Assembly (NCBI RefSeq): GCF_900103365.1
Contig: NZ_LT629703.1
Coordinates: 6,062,501 to 6,126,500, forward strand
Length of the DNA: 64,000 nucleotides
Direction: 5' to 3'
From: Afipia sp. GAS231
GTDB lineage: Bacteria > Pseudomonadota > Alphaproteobacteria > Rhizobiales > Xanthobacteraceae
Shown: piece by piece, positions 9,129 through 18,014 of the stretch
How positions within the stretch are numbered: position 1 is the stretch's first letter
Layout of the letters: every line of letters begins with the position of its first letter
Notes under the pieces: model-generated
Told to the model about the DNA's origin: nothing
Seen by the model: the letters and a program-made list of their open reading frames with translations, nothing else
The model's database searches: none
Program-made: the position numbers and the translations under genes

Positions 9129-10199
9129 TTACTCTGCGCTGCTGACGAGCTTGATGCGCGGCTGCGCAGCTTCCGTCAGGCTGCGATAGGCGGCGAGATA
9201 ATCCAGCGCCATGCGACGCGCCGTGAAGCGTTCCTCGAACCGCTTGCGGATTACCCCCCGGTCAAGTCGCGCCAGACGGTCGGCCACAGCGACGGCACTG
9301 GTCTCATCCTCAACGATGAAGCCGGTGATGCCTGGCTCGATGATCTCGGGTACCGAGCCACGGTTGTAGGCGATGACCGGCGTGCCGCAGGCCATCGCTT
9401 CGATCATGACGAGCCCGAACGGCTCCGGCCAGTCGATCGGAACCAGCAGGCCGATGGCGCCTGAGAGGAAGTCCGGTTTCTCCTTGTCGCTGATCTCGCC
9501 GATATATTCGACCAGCGGATTGCCCTTGATCAACGGACCGATCAGTTCGTCGTAATATTCCTGGTCGGCACGGTCGACCTTGGCGGCGATCTTCAGCGGG
9601 ATGCCGCAGCGGGTCGCGATCTTGATGGCGCGATCGACACCCTTTTCCGGCGCGATCCGGCCGAGCACGGCGAGGTATGACGGCTTCACCGGCTGCGGGG
9701 TCAGCAGCTTCTCGGGCAGGCCATGGTGGATGGTCCGCACCCAGTTGGCCTGCGGTACCGGCCGCCGTTGCGCGTCGGAAATCGAGATCACCGGAACCTT
9801 GGAAAAGGTTGAGAATACCGGCTGGTGTTCCGGCAGGTCGAGCCTGCCGTGCAGCGTGGTCAGGAACGGTGTCGGCTGCCGGCAGAACAGCGAGAATGGA
9901 TAGTAGTCGAGATGAAAGTGGAGAAAATCGAACTCTTCATCATCACATTTCTGGCGGACGCGTTCGAGCATCACCATGTGCAGCGCGTTAGGATCGCGCA
10001 CTGCGCCGTCGAGGCGCAGCGCCTTTGGCCAGGTGGCGTCAAGCTTTGCTGATGTCCTGGAATCGCCGCTCGCAAACAGCGTCACGTCGTGTCCCAACGC
10101 CACCAGTTCCTCGGTCAACCAGTGCACGACCCGTTCGGTCCCGCCGTACAATTTGGGGGGAACTGCCTCCGTCAACGGGGCAACCTGCGCGATGCGCAT
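9129..10199 (-). CDS. Glycosyltransferase family 4 (GT-B fold)
   Basis: A 356-residue retaining glycosyltransferase of the GT4 type. The N-terminal half has the acceptor-side loop PKLYGGTERVVHWLTEELVALGHDVTLFASGDS. The C-terminal half has the donor-binding region with VLGRIAPEKGVDRAIKIA and the E-x7-E region PEPFGLVMIEAMACGTPVIA. No signal peptide; cytoplasmic or membrane-peripheral. A consensus EcfG promoter lies about 70 nt upstream, and the divergent neighbour is an ABC exporter followed by a glycogen debranching enzyme. The context suggests a stress-linked glucoside, glycogen or surface-sugar role, but donor and acceptor are unknown. The start is ATG 10199, after the ribosome site AAGGAG. 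Confidence 0.88.
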   Translation of the reverse strand: MRIAQVAPLTEAVPPKLYGGTERVVHWLTEELVALGHDVTLFASGDSRTSAKLDATWPKALRLDGAVRDPNALHMVMLERVRQKCDDEEFDFLHFHLDYYPFSLFCRQPTPFLTTLHGRLDLPEHQPVFSTFSKVPVISISDAQRRPVPQANWVRTIHHGLPEKLLTPQPVKPSYLAVLGRIAPEKGVDRAIKIATRCGIPLKIAAKVDRADQEYYDELIGPLIKGNPLVEYIGEISDKEKPDFLSGAIGLLVPIDWPEPFGLVMIEAMACGTPVIAYNRGSVPEIIEPGITGFIVEDETSAVAVADRLARLDRGVIRKRFEERFTARRMALDYLAAYRSLTEAAQPRIKLVSSAE

Positions 10200-10500
10200 C
10201 TTTGCGTCTCCTTATTGTGATCATGAATGGGGCCCTCAGCCCACAGTCGGCACCGGCATGCCTAGACTGGAACGTTCCCGCATCTGCGAAGTTCCTTTTG
10301 ATCTGTGCGTGCACGTTCCTTCCACACGGTCGTCTTGCTGATGCCATCTGACGCGAACAGATTTGTGCCTGTGCTGATGCTGCAGAAATGTTGCGCAGTG
10401 ATGGCCACGCACCGCGAAACCAGCCCGCGCCTGCTTCACGTCATCGTGCGCGAAATATCTCGGTAGAATTCCCGTTCACTCTCAACAGGTTTGCAGATTT
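10200..10500. other. Divergent intergenic region, 301 nt
   Basis: Separates the minus-strand glycosyltransferase from the plus-strand ABC exporter. It holds the EcfG-type promoter at 10271-10295. Because the element is nearly symmetrical, a second, imperfect match GGAAC-N16-AGTT occurs on the plus strand at 10269-10293, pointing to the exporter about 210 nt away. No credible coding sequence or RNA gene is visible. Confidence 0.6.
10271..10295 (-). promoter_or_regulatory. EcfG (general stress response) promoter of the glycosyltransferase gene
   Basis: Read on the minus strand the element is GGAAC (10295-10291), a 16-nt spacer, then CGTT (10274-10271). This is an exact match to the alphaproteobacterial EcfG consensus GGAAC-N16/17-CGTT used by the PhyR-NepR-EcfG system. 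The -10 box lies about 70 nt before ATG 10199, giving a short 5' leader. Confidence 0.72.
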
Positions 10501-12264
10501 ATGGACAATCTTTCAGGATATGCGCACCGTCCCTTTCCCCTCGTGTTGCGCTATCTGCGCCAGCGTCTCGCCGCACATGTGGTCATTCTGTCGGCCGTCG
10601 TTGCGGCGGTTGCCTGCTCGGTGGGCACGCAATACGGCGTGAAGAACATCGTCGACGCTCTGTCAGCGGGCCGGCCGCACGCAGGCGGCGTATGGCTGGC
10701 ATTCGTTTTCCTCATGTCGCTGATCGCTGCCGATAACTTTCTGTGGCGGATCGCAAGTTGGACAGCGAGCTTTACCTTCGTGGGCGTCACCGGCGATCTC
10801 CGGCGTGACATGTTCCGTCATCTGACCGGCCACGCACCGAGCTATTTTCTGGACCGGCTGCCGGGCATGCTCACCAGCCGCATTACCGCCACATCGAATG
10901 CGGTGTTTACGGTCGAGAACATGTTTGTCTGGAACGTGTTGCCGCCATGCATCGCGACCGTGTCCGCGATCGCGTTGATTGGAACCGTCAGCGTGCCGAT
11001 GTCGCTCGGGATGATCGTGATCGCGGGAATGATGGTGGTGGCCATGTTCCATCTGGCTGCGGCAGGCAAGCCGTTGCATGACGATTTTGCCAACAAGGCC
11101 GCTGCGGTTGATGGCGAGATGGTCGACGTCATCAGCAACATGCCGCTGGTGCGCGCGTTTTGCGGCCTCCGTTATGAGCACGACCGGTTCGATGCCACGG
11201 TCAATCGGGAACTCGACGCGCGCGGTCGCAGCCTCCGTTATCTCGAGAAATTGCGCTTGGCTCACGCCGCCGTGACCGTGGTGCTCACCATCGGCATGCT
11301 GGCCTGGGCGGTCAATCTCTGGCAGCAGGGCCTCGCTACCACCGGTGACGTCGTTCTGGTCTGCACGCTCGGCCTTTCGATCCTGAGCGCCACTCGCGAC
11401 CTCGCGGTGGCGCTGGTCGACGTTACCCAGCATGTTGCCCGCCTCACCGAGGCGATCGCGACCTTGCTGCAGCCGCACGAGTTGAAGGACCATCCGGAGG
11501 CCGAGCCTCTGGTCAAAAGCGGTGCGGCGGTCGCCTTCAACAATGTCTCGTTTAGCTATCCGGGCGGGGCTCAGGTGTTCGACAAGTTCAGCCTGCGCAT
11601 CCGGCCCGGCCAACGGGTCGGACTGGTCGGTCAATCCGGCGGCGGAAAATCCAGTCTGTTCACGCTGCTGCAACGCTTTTACGACGTCCAGCATGGTAAG
11701 ATCACAATCGACGGCCAGGACATTTCGCGGGTGACGCAGCAAAGCCTGCGGGAAGCGATTTCGGTCGTGCCGCAGGATATCTCGCTGTTCCATCGCTCGA
11801 TCCTCGATAACATCCGCTATGGACGGCCGAGTGCGACCGATGACGAGGTGCTGCGCGCGGCGATCGCGGCACGCTGCGACTTCATCGAGGACCTGCCGGA
11901 AGGGTTGGCGACCATGGTGGGCGATCGCGGCATCAAGGTCTCGGGCGGACAGCGGCAGCGCATCGCGATTGCGCGCGCCTTTTTGAAAGACGCACCGATC
12001 CTGTTGCTGGATGAAGCCACTGCGGCGCTCGACAGCGAATCCGAAGAAGCCATCCGTGAAGCGCTGTCCCGGCTGATGCGCGGACGCACCGTTATTGCCA
12101 TTGCGCATCGTCTGGCCACGCTGCGCAATTTCGATCGTGTGGTGATGCTGCAGGGGGGCCGGATCATCGACGATGGTCCGCCGGATGTTCTCGTCAAGGG
12201 AAAGGGCCCCTATCGCGAATTGGTCGCGCGGGAGATGGGGCGTCTCGCGACCCATGCGGCCTGA
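10501..12264 (+). CDS. ABC exporter, fused membrane and ATPase domains (MsbA/NdvA-like)
   Basis: A 587-residue half-transporter that should act as a homodimer in the inner membrane. The membrane domain covers about residues 20-310 with six helices. The ATPase domain starts near 335 and has Walker A VGQSGGGKSS, Q-loop VVPQDISLF, signature VSGGQRQRIAIARA, Walker B ILLLDEATAALD and H-loop IAIAHRLAT. The Walker A has Gly-Gly-Gly-Lys where Gly-x-Gly-Lys is usual, which is tolerated. The family exports lipids, glucans or peptides. Its place between a GT4 glycosyltransferase and a debranching enzyme suggests export of a glucan or glycolipid, but that is inference. Confidence 0.85.
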   Translation: MDNLSGYAHRPFPLVLRYLRQRLAAHVVILSAVVAAVACSVGTQYGVKNIVDALSAGRPHAGGVWLAFVFLMSLIAADNFLWRIASWTASFTFVGVTGDLRRDMFRHLTGHAPSYFLDRLPGMLTSRITATSNAVFTVENMFVWNVLPPCIATVSAIALIGTVSVPMSLGMIVIAGMMVVAMFHLAAAGKPLHDDFANKAAAVDGEMVDVISNMPLVRAFCGLRYEHDRFDATVNRELDARGRSLRYLEKLRLAHAAVTVVLTIGMLAWAVNLWQQGLATTGDVVLVCTLGLSILSATRDLAVALVDVTQHVARLTEAIATLLQPHELKDHPEAEPLVKSGAAVAFNNVSFSYPGGAQVFDKFSLRIRPGQRVGLVGQSGGGKSSLFTLLQRFYDVQHGKITIDGQDISRVTQQSLREAISVVPQDISLFHRSILDNIRYGRPSATDDEVLRAAIAARCDFIEDLPEGLATMVGDRGIKVSGGQRQRIAIARAFLKDAPILLLDEATAALDSESEEAIREALSRLMRGRTVIAIAHRLATLRNFDRVVMLQGGRIIDDGPPDVLVKGKGPYRELVAREMGRLATHAA

Positions 12265-12332
12265 TCTGTGTCCTTTAGTGTTTGCGTCCGGGTGCGTCGA
12301 TCGCAACGCCAGCAAAATCGCCTGAGGTTCAC

Positions 12333-14525
12333 ATGGCCGAAGTCACGCAACTGACGATCCGAACGGTCGAGCAGATATCGGAATCGCCGTTCTACATTCC
12401 GATGACGGGACCCGCGGCAAGGCCGCGCCGCTCGCTCAAGCATGACGACACCTTCATCGTGCTGGACAGCCATGGCGACATCGGCGCATCTGCCGGCGGA
12501 CCCGACGGATTATTCAACGCCGACACGCGCTATCTCGCCCGGCTGGAAATGGTGCTGGACGATATGCAGCCGCTGCTGCTGGGCTCCAATTTGCGGGACG
12601 ACAATTCGGCGCTGACCGTCGACCTCACCAATTCGGACGTCTACCGCGACGGCCGGCTGGCATTGCAGAAGGATACGCTGCACATCGTGCGTTCGATCTT
12701 TTTGTGGCGCGGTTCCTTCTACCAGCGCATCGGGCTGCAAAACCATGGCGACCGGCCGGCGAGCTTCGACCTGACGCTGCTGTTCGATAACGATTTCGCC
12801 GATTTGTTCGAGGTGCGCGGCGAACGGCGCGAGCGCAGGGGCGTTGGGTCGAGCAAGGTGCTCGGTCCCACCGACGTCGTGTTCGAGTATAAGGGGCTGG
12901 ACGATCAGCCGCGCATCACCGCGCTGCATTTCGATCCGAAGCCGACGCGGCTTGCGATCAACGCGGCGAACTACCATTTCGAACTGGCCCCTCGGCAGGT
13001 GACCTCGCTGTTCATCGCGGTGTCCTGCAACAGGCCGATCATGCAGAAGCCGGCGCCGTTCTTCCGTGGCTTGCTGGCGCATCGCCGCGAGATGCGGAAG
13101 TCGACGAAAGGGGCGGCAAGTATCGAGACCTCGAACAGCATCTTCAACGAAGTGCTGTGCCGGGCGATGGCCGATCTCAACATGCTGATGACCGAGACGC
13201 CGCAGGGCAGATACCCCTATGCCGGCATCCCCTGGTATTCGACCACGTTCGGCCGCGACGGACTGATCACGGCGTTGCAGATGCTGTGGGTCGATCCGCG
13301 CATCGCGCAAGGCGTGCTCAGGCGGCTTGCCTTCTTCCAGGCCAAGGCGACCGATCCGCTGGCCGATGCCGAGCCCGGCAAGATCCTGCACGAGATGCGC
13401 GGCGGCGAGATGGCGGCGCTGCGCGAGGTGCCGTTCGCGCAATATTACGGCAGCGTCGATTCGACGCCGCTGTTCGTCCTGCTCGCCGGCCTTTACGTCG
13501 AGCGTACCGCGGATGAACAAACGCTCGTCGAATTGTGGCCCGCGATCGAGGCGGCGCTGCAGTGGATCGACGGCCCCGGCGATCCCGATCGCGATGGCTT
13601 CATTGAATACCGGCGTGCCACGGAGCAGGGGCTCGCCAATCAGGGCTGGAAGGATTCCTTCGACGCCATCTTCCATGCCGATGGGCGGCTGGCCGAAGGT
13701 TATATCGCGCTGGCGGAAGTTCAGGGCTATGTGTTCGCCGGCAAGCTGCTGGCGGCGCGTTGCGCCCACCGCCTCGGAAAGATCGATCTCGCGGCCCGTC
13801 TCGAAACGGAAGCCGTACAGCTTGCCGAACGTTTCGAAGACGCCTTCTGGTGCGAGGAACTCGGCACCTACGCGCTGGCGCTCGACGGCGCCAAGCAGCC
13901 GTGCAAGGTCCGGACCTCGAATGCCGGGCAACTGCTGTTCACCGGCATCGTCCGGCCCGAGCGCGCCCGCCGGGTCGCCGCCGACCTGATGAGCCAAAAA
14001 TTCTTTTCGGGATGGGGCATCCGCACCGTGGCGCGCGGCGAAGCCCGCTACAATCCGATGTCGTATCATGACGGATCGATCTGGCCGCACGATAATGCAC
14101 TTATTGCGCTCGGCTTCGCGCGCTATGGCCTGATGCATTCGGTGGCGCATCTCTTCAAGGGCCTGTTCGACGCCGCCAGCTATATGGATCTGCGGCGGCT
14201 GCCCGAGTTGTTCTGCGGGTTCCAGCGCGAACGGCGGCGCGGACCGGTGCTCTATCCGGTGGCGTGTGCTCCGCAGGCCTGGGCGAGCGCCACGCCCTTC
14301 AGCCTGCTGGAGGCCGCGCTGGGTCTGGAATTCGATGCCGCGCGCGGCGAGATCCGGCTGCGTAATCCGCGCCTGCCTGAATTCCTCAACGAAGTGACAT
14401 TGCGCGACCTGCGGCTTGGCGCCTCGAGCGTCGACCTGCGGGTCCGTCGTCACGGCGGGGAAGTATCGCTGGAAGTGCTGCGAACGCGTGGCGAAATTCA
14501 GGTGTCGATCGTGTTGACCCACTGA
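12333..14525 (+). CDS. Amylo-alpha-1,6-glucosidase (glycogen debranching enzyme family)
   Basis: A 730-residue protein from ATG 12333 (MAEVTQLTIRTVEQ); an earlier in-frame ATG at 12282 would start just after the exporter gene and lacks a good ribosome site. The N-terminal beta-rich domain (about 35-225) contains LDSHGDIGASAGGPDGLFNADTRYL, typical of the GDE N-terminal domain. The C-terminal (alpha/alpha)6 barrel contains PWYSTTFGRDGLITALQ and YHDGSIWPHDNALIALG, motifs of GH133-like glucosidases in which acidic residues do catalysis. It would cut alpha-1,6 branches of glycogen or related oligosaccharides in the cytoplasm. It sits 68 nt behind the exporter and in the same block as glycogen synthase, probably as part of a stress-controlled carbohydrate unit. 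Confidence 0.88.
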   Translation: MAEVTQLTIRTVEQISESPFYIPMTGPAARPRRSLKHDDTFIVLDSHGDIGASAGGPDGLFNADTRYLARLEMVLDDMQPLLLGSNLRDDNSALTVDLTNSDVYRDGRLALQKDTLHIVRSIFLWRGSFYQRIGLQNHGDRPASFDLTLLFDNDFADLFEVRGERRERRGVGSSKVLGPTDVVFEYKGLDDQPRITALHFDPKPTRLAINAANYHFELAPRQVTSLFIAVSCNRPIMQKPAPFFRGLLAHRREMRKSTKGAASIETSNSIFNEVLCRAMADLNMLMTETPQGRYPYAGIPWYSTTFGRDGLITALQMLWVDPRIAQGVLRRLAFFQAKATDPLADAEPGKILHEMRGGEMAALREVPFAQYYGSVDSTPLFVLLAGLYVERTADEQTLVELWPAIEAALQWIDGPGDPDRDGFIEYRRATEQGLANQGWKDSFDAIFHADGRLAEGYIALAEVQGYVFAGKLLAARCAHRLGKIDLAARLETEAVQLAERFEDAFWCEELGTYALALDGAKQPCKVRTSNAGQLLFTGIVRPERARRVAADLMSQKFFSGWGIRTVARGEARYNPMSYHDGSIWPHDNALIALGFARYGLMHSVAHLFKGLFDAASYMDLRRLPELFCGFQRERRRGPVLYPVACAPQAWASATPFSLLEAALGLEFDAARGEIRLRNPRLPEFLNEVTLRDLRLGASSVDLRVRRHGGEVSLEVLRTRGEIQVSIVLTH

Positions 14526-14570
14526 CGGGTACATCGATCGGCAACTCTGCAAAGGACTCGGGAGGCGCAC

Positions 14571-15059
14571 ATGCGTGCGGGCATTCTCATCACGTTACTC
14601 GCCGTCTCGCTCGCGGCGGCTGCCGCCGTCAGGGCGGCTGACGACGCTGTCGCGCCACCTGCAGCCAAGGTCGCGCCGCAGGGGAGCATCGCGAAGGAGC
14701 CGGCACCGCCGCCGTCCGTAACGGTAATCGGCGCGCGAGACGCACATGGCATCCTCGGCCGCGATGTCCGCAGTCCCACTGACGAGGACATGGGACGTAT
14801 CGTCGATGCGATCGTGGACCGCGAGGGAACGGTGCGCGCTGCGGTCATCGATTTCGGCGGCTTCCTCGGCGTCGGCAGCCGCAAGATCGTGGTCGACTGG
14901 AACGCGTTGCGTTTCGGCGGCGTTGCCAGCAAGAGCGACAGCGTCACGCTCGAATTGACCAAGGAACAGGTAACGGCAGCGCCGGAATACAAGGAAGACA
15001 CGCCGGTCATTGTGCTCGGCGCGGCCGGTCGCTTGCAGCCCTGGGATTTTGAACATTAG
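14571..15059 (+). CDS. Exported PRC-barrel domain protein
   Basis: A 162-residue protein with a cleavable signal peptide (hydrophobic stretch in residues 4-22, cleavage near AVRAA-DDAV). A Pro/Ala-rich linker follows, then a PRC-barrel-like domain (about 55-125) with IVDAIVDREGTVRAAVIDFGGFLGVGSRKIVVDW. Such periplasmic PRC-barrel proteins are abundant in Bradyrhizobium and often stress-induced; their biochemical role is unknown. The gene is 45 nt after the debranching enzyme gene and 41 nt before the MFS gene, so it probably belongs to the same transcript. Confidence 0.8.
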   Translation: MRAGILITLLAVSLAAAAAVRAADDAVAPPAAKVAPQGSIAKEPAPPPSVTVIGARDAHGILGRDVRSPTDEDMGRIVDAIVDREGTVRAAVIDFGGFLGVGSRKIVVDWNALRFGGVASKSDSVTLELTKEQVTAAPEYKEDTPVIVLGAAGRLQPWDFEH

Positions 15060-15100
15060 AGGAGCACAATCTGGCAGGTCTTTCCTCTTCGCTGGACCGG

Positions 15101-16384
15101 ATGGATGACGATCGCCGCAAACGATCCGTCGTCGGCAGCGAAATCGTGCCGTTGGTTCCCGACCTGCCGCTCGACCCTCGGCCGGCGCCGTCTCCTGCAA
15201 GCCAGCACGGCCTCGACTGGTTCATCTTTTTTCTGGCCGACGTGCAGACCGGCTTCGGGCCGTTCGTGGCGGTTTATCTGACGACGCAAAAGTGGACGCA
15301 GGTCGAGATCGGTTTCGTGCTTTCGATCGGCGGTGTCGTCGGCCTGCTTGGGCAAATGCCGGGTGGCGCCATTGTCGATGCCGCGCGTTCCGAGCGGCTG
15401 ATGGCAGGTCTGGCGGTAGCCGCTATTGGCTGCAGCGCGCTGGCCTATGCGTTATGGCCGATTTTCCCGGTCGTGACGGCGGCAGCGACGCTGCATGCGC
15501 TGGCGAGTTGCGTGCTCGGTCCGGCGATCGCCGCGATCAGCCTGGGTCTGGTCGGACCGCTCGCGATCGGGGAACGGCTCGGGCGCAACGCCCGTTATGC
15601 ATCGCTGGGCAACGGTTCCGCGGCGGCCCTGATGGGCGCGTGCGGCTACCTGATGTCGAGCCGTTCGGTTTTTCTTGTCACCTTCATCCTCGCTGTTCCG
15701 ACGCTGCTGTCGCTGGCGCGAATCCGCGAAAAAGAGATCGATGTGGCGCAGTGCCATGGAGCTTTGGCGCGCGAGGCTGCCGGCATCGCCGACACCAACG
15801 TATTCCATTTGCTGCGACAGCGTCCGCTGCTGATCTTCGCCGGCAGCGTATTGCTGTTTCAACTGGCGAACGCGGCGATGCTGCCGTTGATGGCCGGCGT
15901 GGTGACGACCCGATCGAGCCAATGGGCGCCGGTGCTGATCGCCGCCTGCATCATCGTGCCGCAGGCGATCGTGGCGCTGGCCTCGCCGTCGGTTGGACGC
16001 AGGGCGCAAGTCTGGGGCAGGCGACCGTTGTTGCTGTTGGCCTTCGCGGCACTGGCGACTCGCGGATTGCTGTTTGCCGTGGTGAAAGACCCCTACGTCC
16101 TGGTCATGGTGCAGGTGTTCGACGGCATCACCGCAGCCGTGCTCAGCGTGATGGTGCCGTTGATCGTGGCGGACGTCGCGTTCGGAAGCGGCCACTTCAA
16201 TCTGGCGCAGGGCGTCGTCGGTACCGCCACCGGCATCGGTGCGTCGCTGAGCACGGTGCTGGCCGGCTATGTCAGCGACAAGTTCGGCAGCGCGATGGCT
16301 TTCACCGGCCTGGCCGGCATTGCCGCGCTGGGACTTGCGTTGATCTGGCTGCTGATGCCGGAGACGCGGCGGAAGATGGCCTGA
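15101..16384 (+). CDS. Major facilitator superfamily transporter
   Basis: A 427-residue inner-membrane carrier with about 12 hydrophobic helices. An N-terminal half has LSIGGVVGLLGQMPGGAIVDAARSERLM, the MFS motif A-like loop after helix 2, and a C-terminal half ends LIWLLMPETRRKMA. The substrate is not recognisable. ATG 15101 has no clear ribosome site directly before it. A CTG at 15071, in frame and six bases after GGAG (15061-15064), would add ten residues (LAGLSSSLDR) and could be the true start. The gene converges with glgA with only 8 nt between stops. Confidence 0.85.
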   Translation: MDDDRRKRSVVGSEIVPLVPDLPLDPRPAPSPASQHGLDWFIFFLADVQTGFGPFVAVYLTTQKWTQVEIGFVLSIGGVVGLLGQMPGGAIVDAARSERLMAGLAVAAIGCSALAYALWPIFPVVTAAATLHALASCVLGPAIAAISLGLVGPLAIGERLGRNARYASLGNGSAAALMGACGYLMSSRSVFLVTFILAVPTLLSLARIREKEIDVAQCHGALAREAAGIADTNVFHLLRQRPLLIFAGSVLLFQLANAAMLPLMAGVVTTRSSQWAPVLIAACIIVPQAIVALASPSVGRRAQVWGRRPLLLLAFAALATRGLLFAVVKDPYVLVMVQVFDGITAAVLSVMVPLIVADVAFGSGHFNLAQGVVGTATGIGASLSTVLAGYVSDKFGSAMAFTGLAGIAALGLALIWLLMPETRRKMA

Positions 16385-16392
16385 TGGCGACG

Positions 16393-17808
16393 TTACAGCG
16401 ACAGGGCCTTGCGATAGAGCGTGTTGTAAAGCGCCGCCGAAAGATCCCAGCTGAACGATCGCGACATCGCGCTGCGCCGCATCGAGTCGAGGCGGTCTTT
16501 CATCTTGAAGGCATCGAAGGCGCGGCGGACGCCGCCGAGGAATGATTCCGCTGATGGTTGCGAGAACAGGAATCCGGTTTCGCCGTCTGCGATCGTCTCG
16601 GCCAGCCCGCCGGTCTGATGGCCGATCGGCAGCGAGCCGAACCGTTGCGCATACATCTGGCTCAGCCCGCACGGTTCGAACCGCGACGGCATCAGGGTGA
16701 AATCGCTGCCGGCAAAAATTCGCCGCGCCTGTCCATCGTTGAAGCCGATGACGACGCCGATCGCATCCGGCCTGCGCCGATGCGCATCGACCAGGGCCTG
16801 TTCGATCGCAGGCTCGCCGCTGCCGGTGACGACAATCTGCCCGCCGGCCTCGATGATCTCGTCGGCGGCGGACAACACGAGGTCGATGCCCTTCTGATGC
16901 ACGAGACGGGCGACCAGGCCGAAGATCGGACCACGCGACACCGCCAGGCCAAACTGCTTGCGGACGTAGTCGGCGTTGGCCTGTTTGCCTTCCCAATCGC
17001 CGGGGGCAAATTGCTGGGCCAGTTGCGCGCAGGCGCGGGGATCCCAGCTTTCGTCGATGCCGTTCAGGATGCCGGTCAGCTCTGACGCGTCCGAGCGCTG
17101 GCGCAGCAGGCCTTCCAGGCCGCAACCAAGTTCCGGCGTCGTGATCTCCCTGGCATAGGTCGCGCTGACGGTAGTGAGGTGCGAGGCGTAGACGAGGCCG
17201 CCCTTGAGGAAGGACATCTTGTCGTAGAATTCGAGCCCGTCGATGTGGAACGAGCTTTCCGGTGCTCCGATCCGGCGCAGCGAGTCCTTGGGGTAAAGGC
17301 CCTGATAGGCGAGGTTGTGGATGGTGAGGATCGAAGGAATTCTTGAGTTCTTCCAGGCGAGGTAGGCCGGCACCAGCGCGGCTTGCCAGTCATTGGCGTG
17401 GACCAAATCGGCTGCCCAATTCTTGTCCAGAGTGCCCATGGCAAGCTCTGCCGCCGCCGACGCAAACCGCCCGAAGCGGATGTCGTTGTCCGGCCAATCG
17501 CGCCCCTGTTCGTCGCCGTAAGGGTTGCCGGGCCGGTCGTAAAGTTGCGGGCAGAGCAGGACGTAAATCGGCAGGCCGTCCCGGGTCGATGACCGCCCGA
17601 GCGAACATGCCGGCATGTCCGCATACGGGGCACATTGCCCAACAATTTCAATGTGGGTGAACTGTTCGACGACATCCCGGTAGCCGGGGAGCATGACCCG
17701 GACGTCGCTCCATGGCCGCAGTGCCCGGGGAAGCGCCGCGGACACTGCGGCCAAGCCGCCGACGCGGACGAAATCATCCATTTCAGTGGTGACGAACAAT
17801 ACTTTCAA
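16393..17808 (-). CDS. glgA: Glycogen synthase (ADP-glucose type, GT5)
   Basis: A 471-residue GT-B enzyme that extends alpha-1,4-glucan from ADP-glucose. The start is placed at TTG 17808 (LKVLFVTTEMDDF), because homology begins there and a GAGG ribosome site lies upstream; the 48 residues before it have no family character. The C-terminal donor site PSRFEPCGLSQMYAQRFGSLPIGHQTGGLAETI is canonical. The N-terminal Lys-x-Gly-Gly loop reads Arg-Val-Gly-Gly-Leu, so the ADP-glucose-phosphate-binding lysine is replaced by arginine. An EcfG promoter lies 84 nt upstream. No glgC, glgB or glgP is in the window. Confidence 0.9.
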   Translation of the reverse strand: MKVLFVTTEMDDFVRVGGLAAVSAALPRALRPWSDVRVMLPGYRDVVEQFTHIEIVGQCAPYADMPACSLGRSSTRDGLPIYVLLCPQLYDRPGNPYGDEQGRDWPDNDIRFGRFASAAAELAMGTLDKNWAADLVHANDWQAALVPAYLAWKNSRIPSILTIHNLAYQGLYPKDSLRRIGAPESSFHIDGLEFYDKMSFLKGGLVYASHLTTVSATYAREITTPELGCGLEGLLRQRSDASELTGILNGIDESWDPRACAQLAQQFAPGDWEGKQANADYVRKQFGLAVSRGPIFGLVARLVHQKGIDLVLSAADEIIEAGGQIVVTGSGEPAIEQALVDAHRRRPDAIGVVIGFNDGQARRIFAGSDFTLMPSRFEPCGLSQMYAQRFGSLPIGHQTGGLAETIADGETGFLFSQPSAESFLGGVRRAFDAFKMKDRLDSMRRSAMSRSFSWDLSAALYNTLYRKALSL

Positions 17809-17891
17809 GGAACGCCCCTCAGGCCGCCTTCCGTGACACCAACGCAAGAAACTAATGCAAGAATGGGTCCACTTTCTACATCTGAGCCTAC

Positions 17892-17917
17892 AACGCGCCG
17901 CCCGGGCTGTCCGTTCC
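17892..17917 (-). promoter_or_regulatory. EcfG (general stress response) promoter of glgA
   Basis: On the minus strand: GGAAC (17917-17913), 17-nt spacer, CGTT (17895-17892). Both boxes match the EcfG consensus exactly and the 17-nt spacing is within the accepted 16-17. The -10 box is 84 nt before the TTG start of glgA. It lies in the region shared with the divergent CoA-transferase gene. Confidence 0.68.
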
Positions 17918-18014
17918 CCGAGAAGGGAAAGGCTTCCCTGCCGAGGCTGCACAAATTAGGGTCACGCCGAACCAGAAAACCAAGAGCCGTGTGCGGCCGA
18001 GGGAGCTTTCGAGA

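Noticed and set aside
10311..10320. Additional EcfG promoter using GTTCC at 10315-10319
   Set aside because: No CGTT box is found at 16 or 17 nt on the minus strand.
12510..14570. 686-codon minus-strand open frame opposite the debranching enzyme gene
   Set aside because: Shadow of a well-supported gene; low-complexity Arg/Gln-rich translation without motifs. The same applies to similar frames at 5581-6930, 10663-12315, 15452-17125, 20866-22098, 25030-26706 and 62009-63286.
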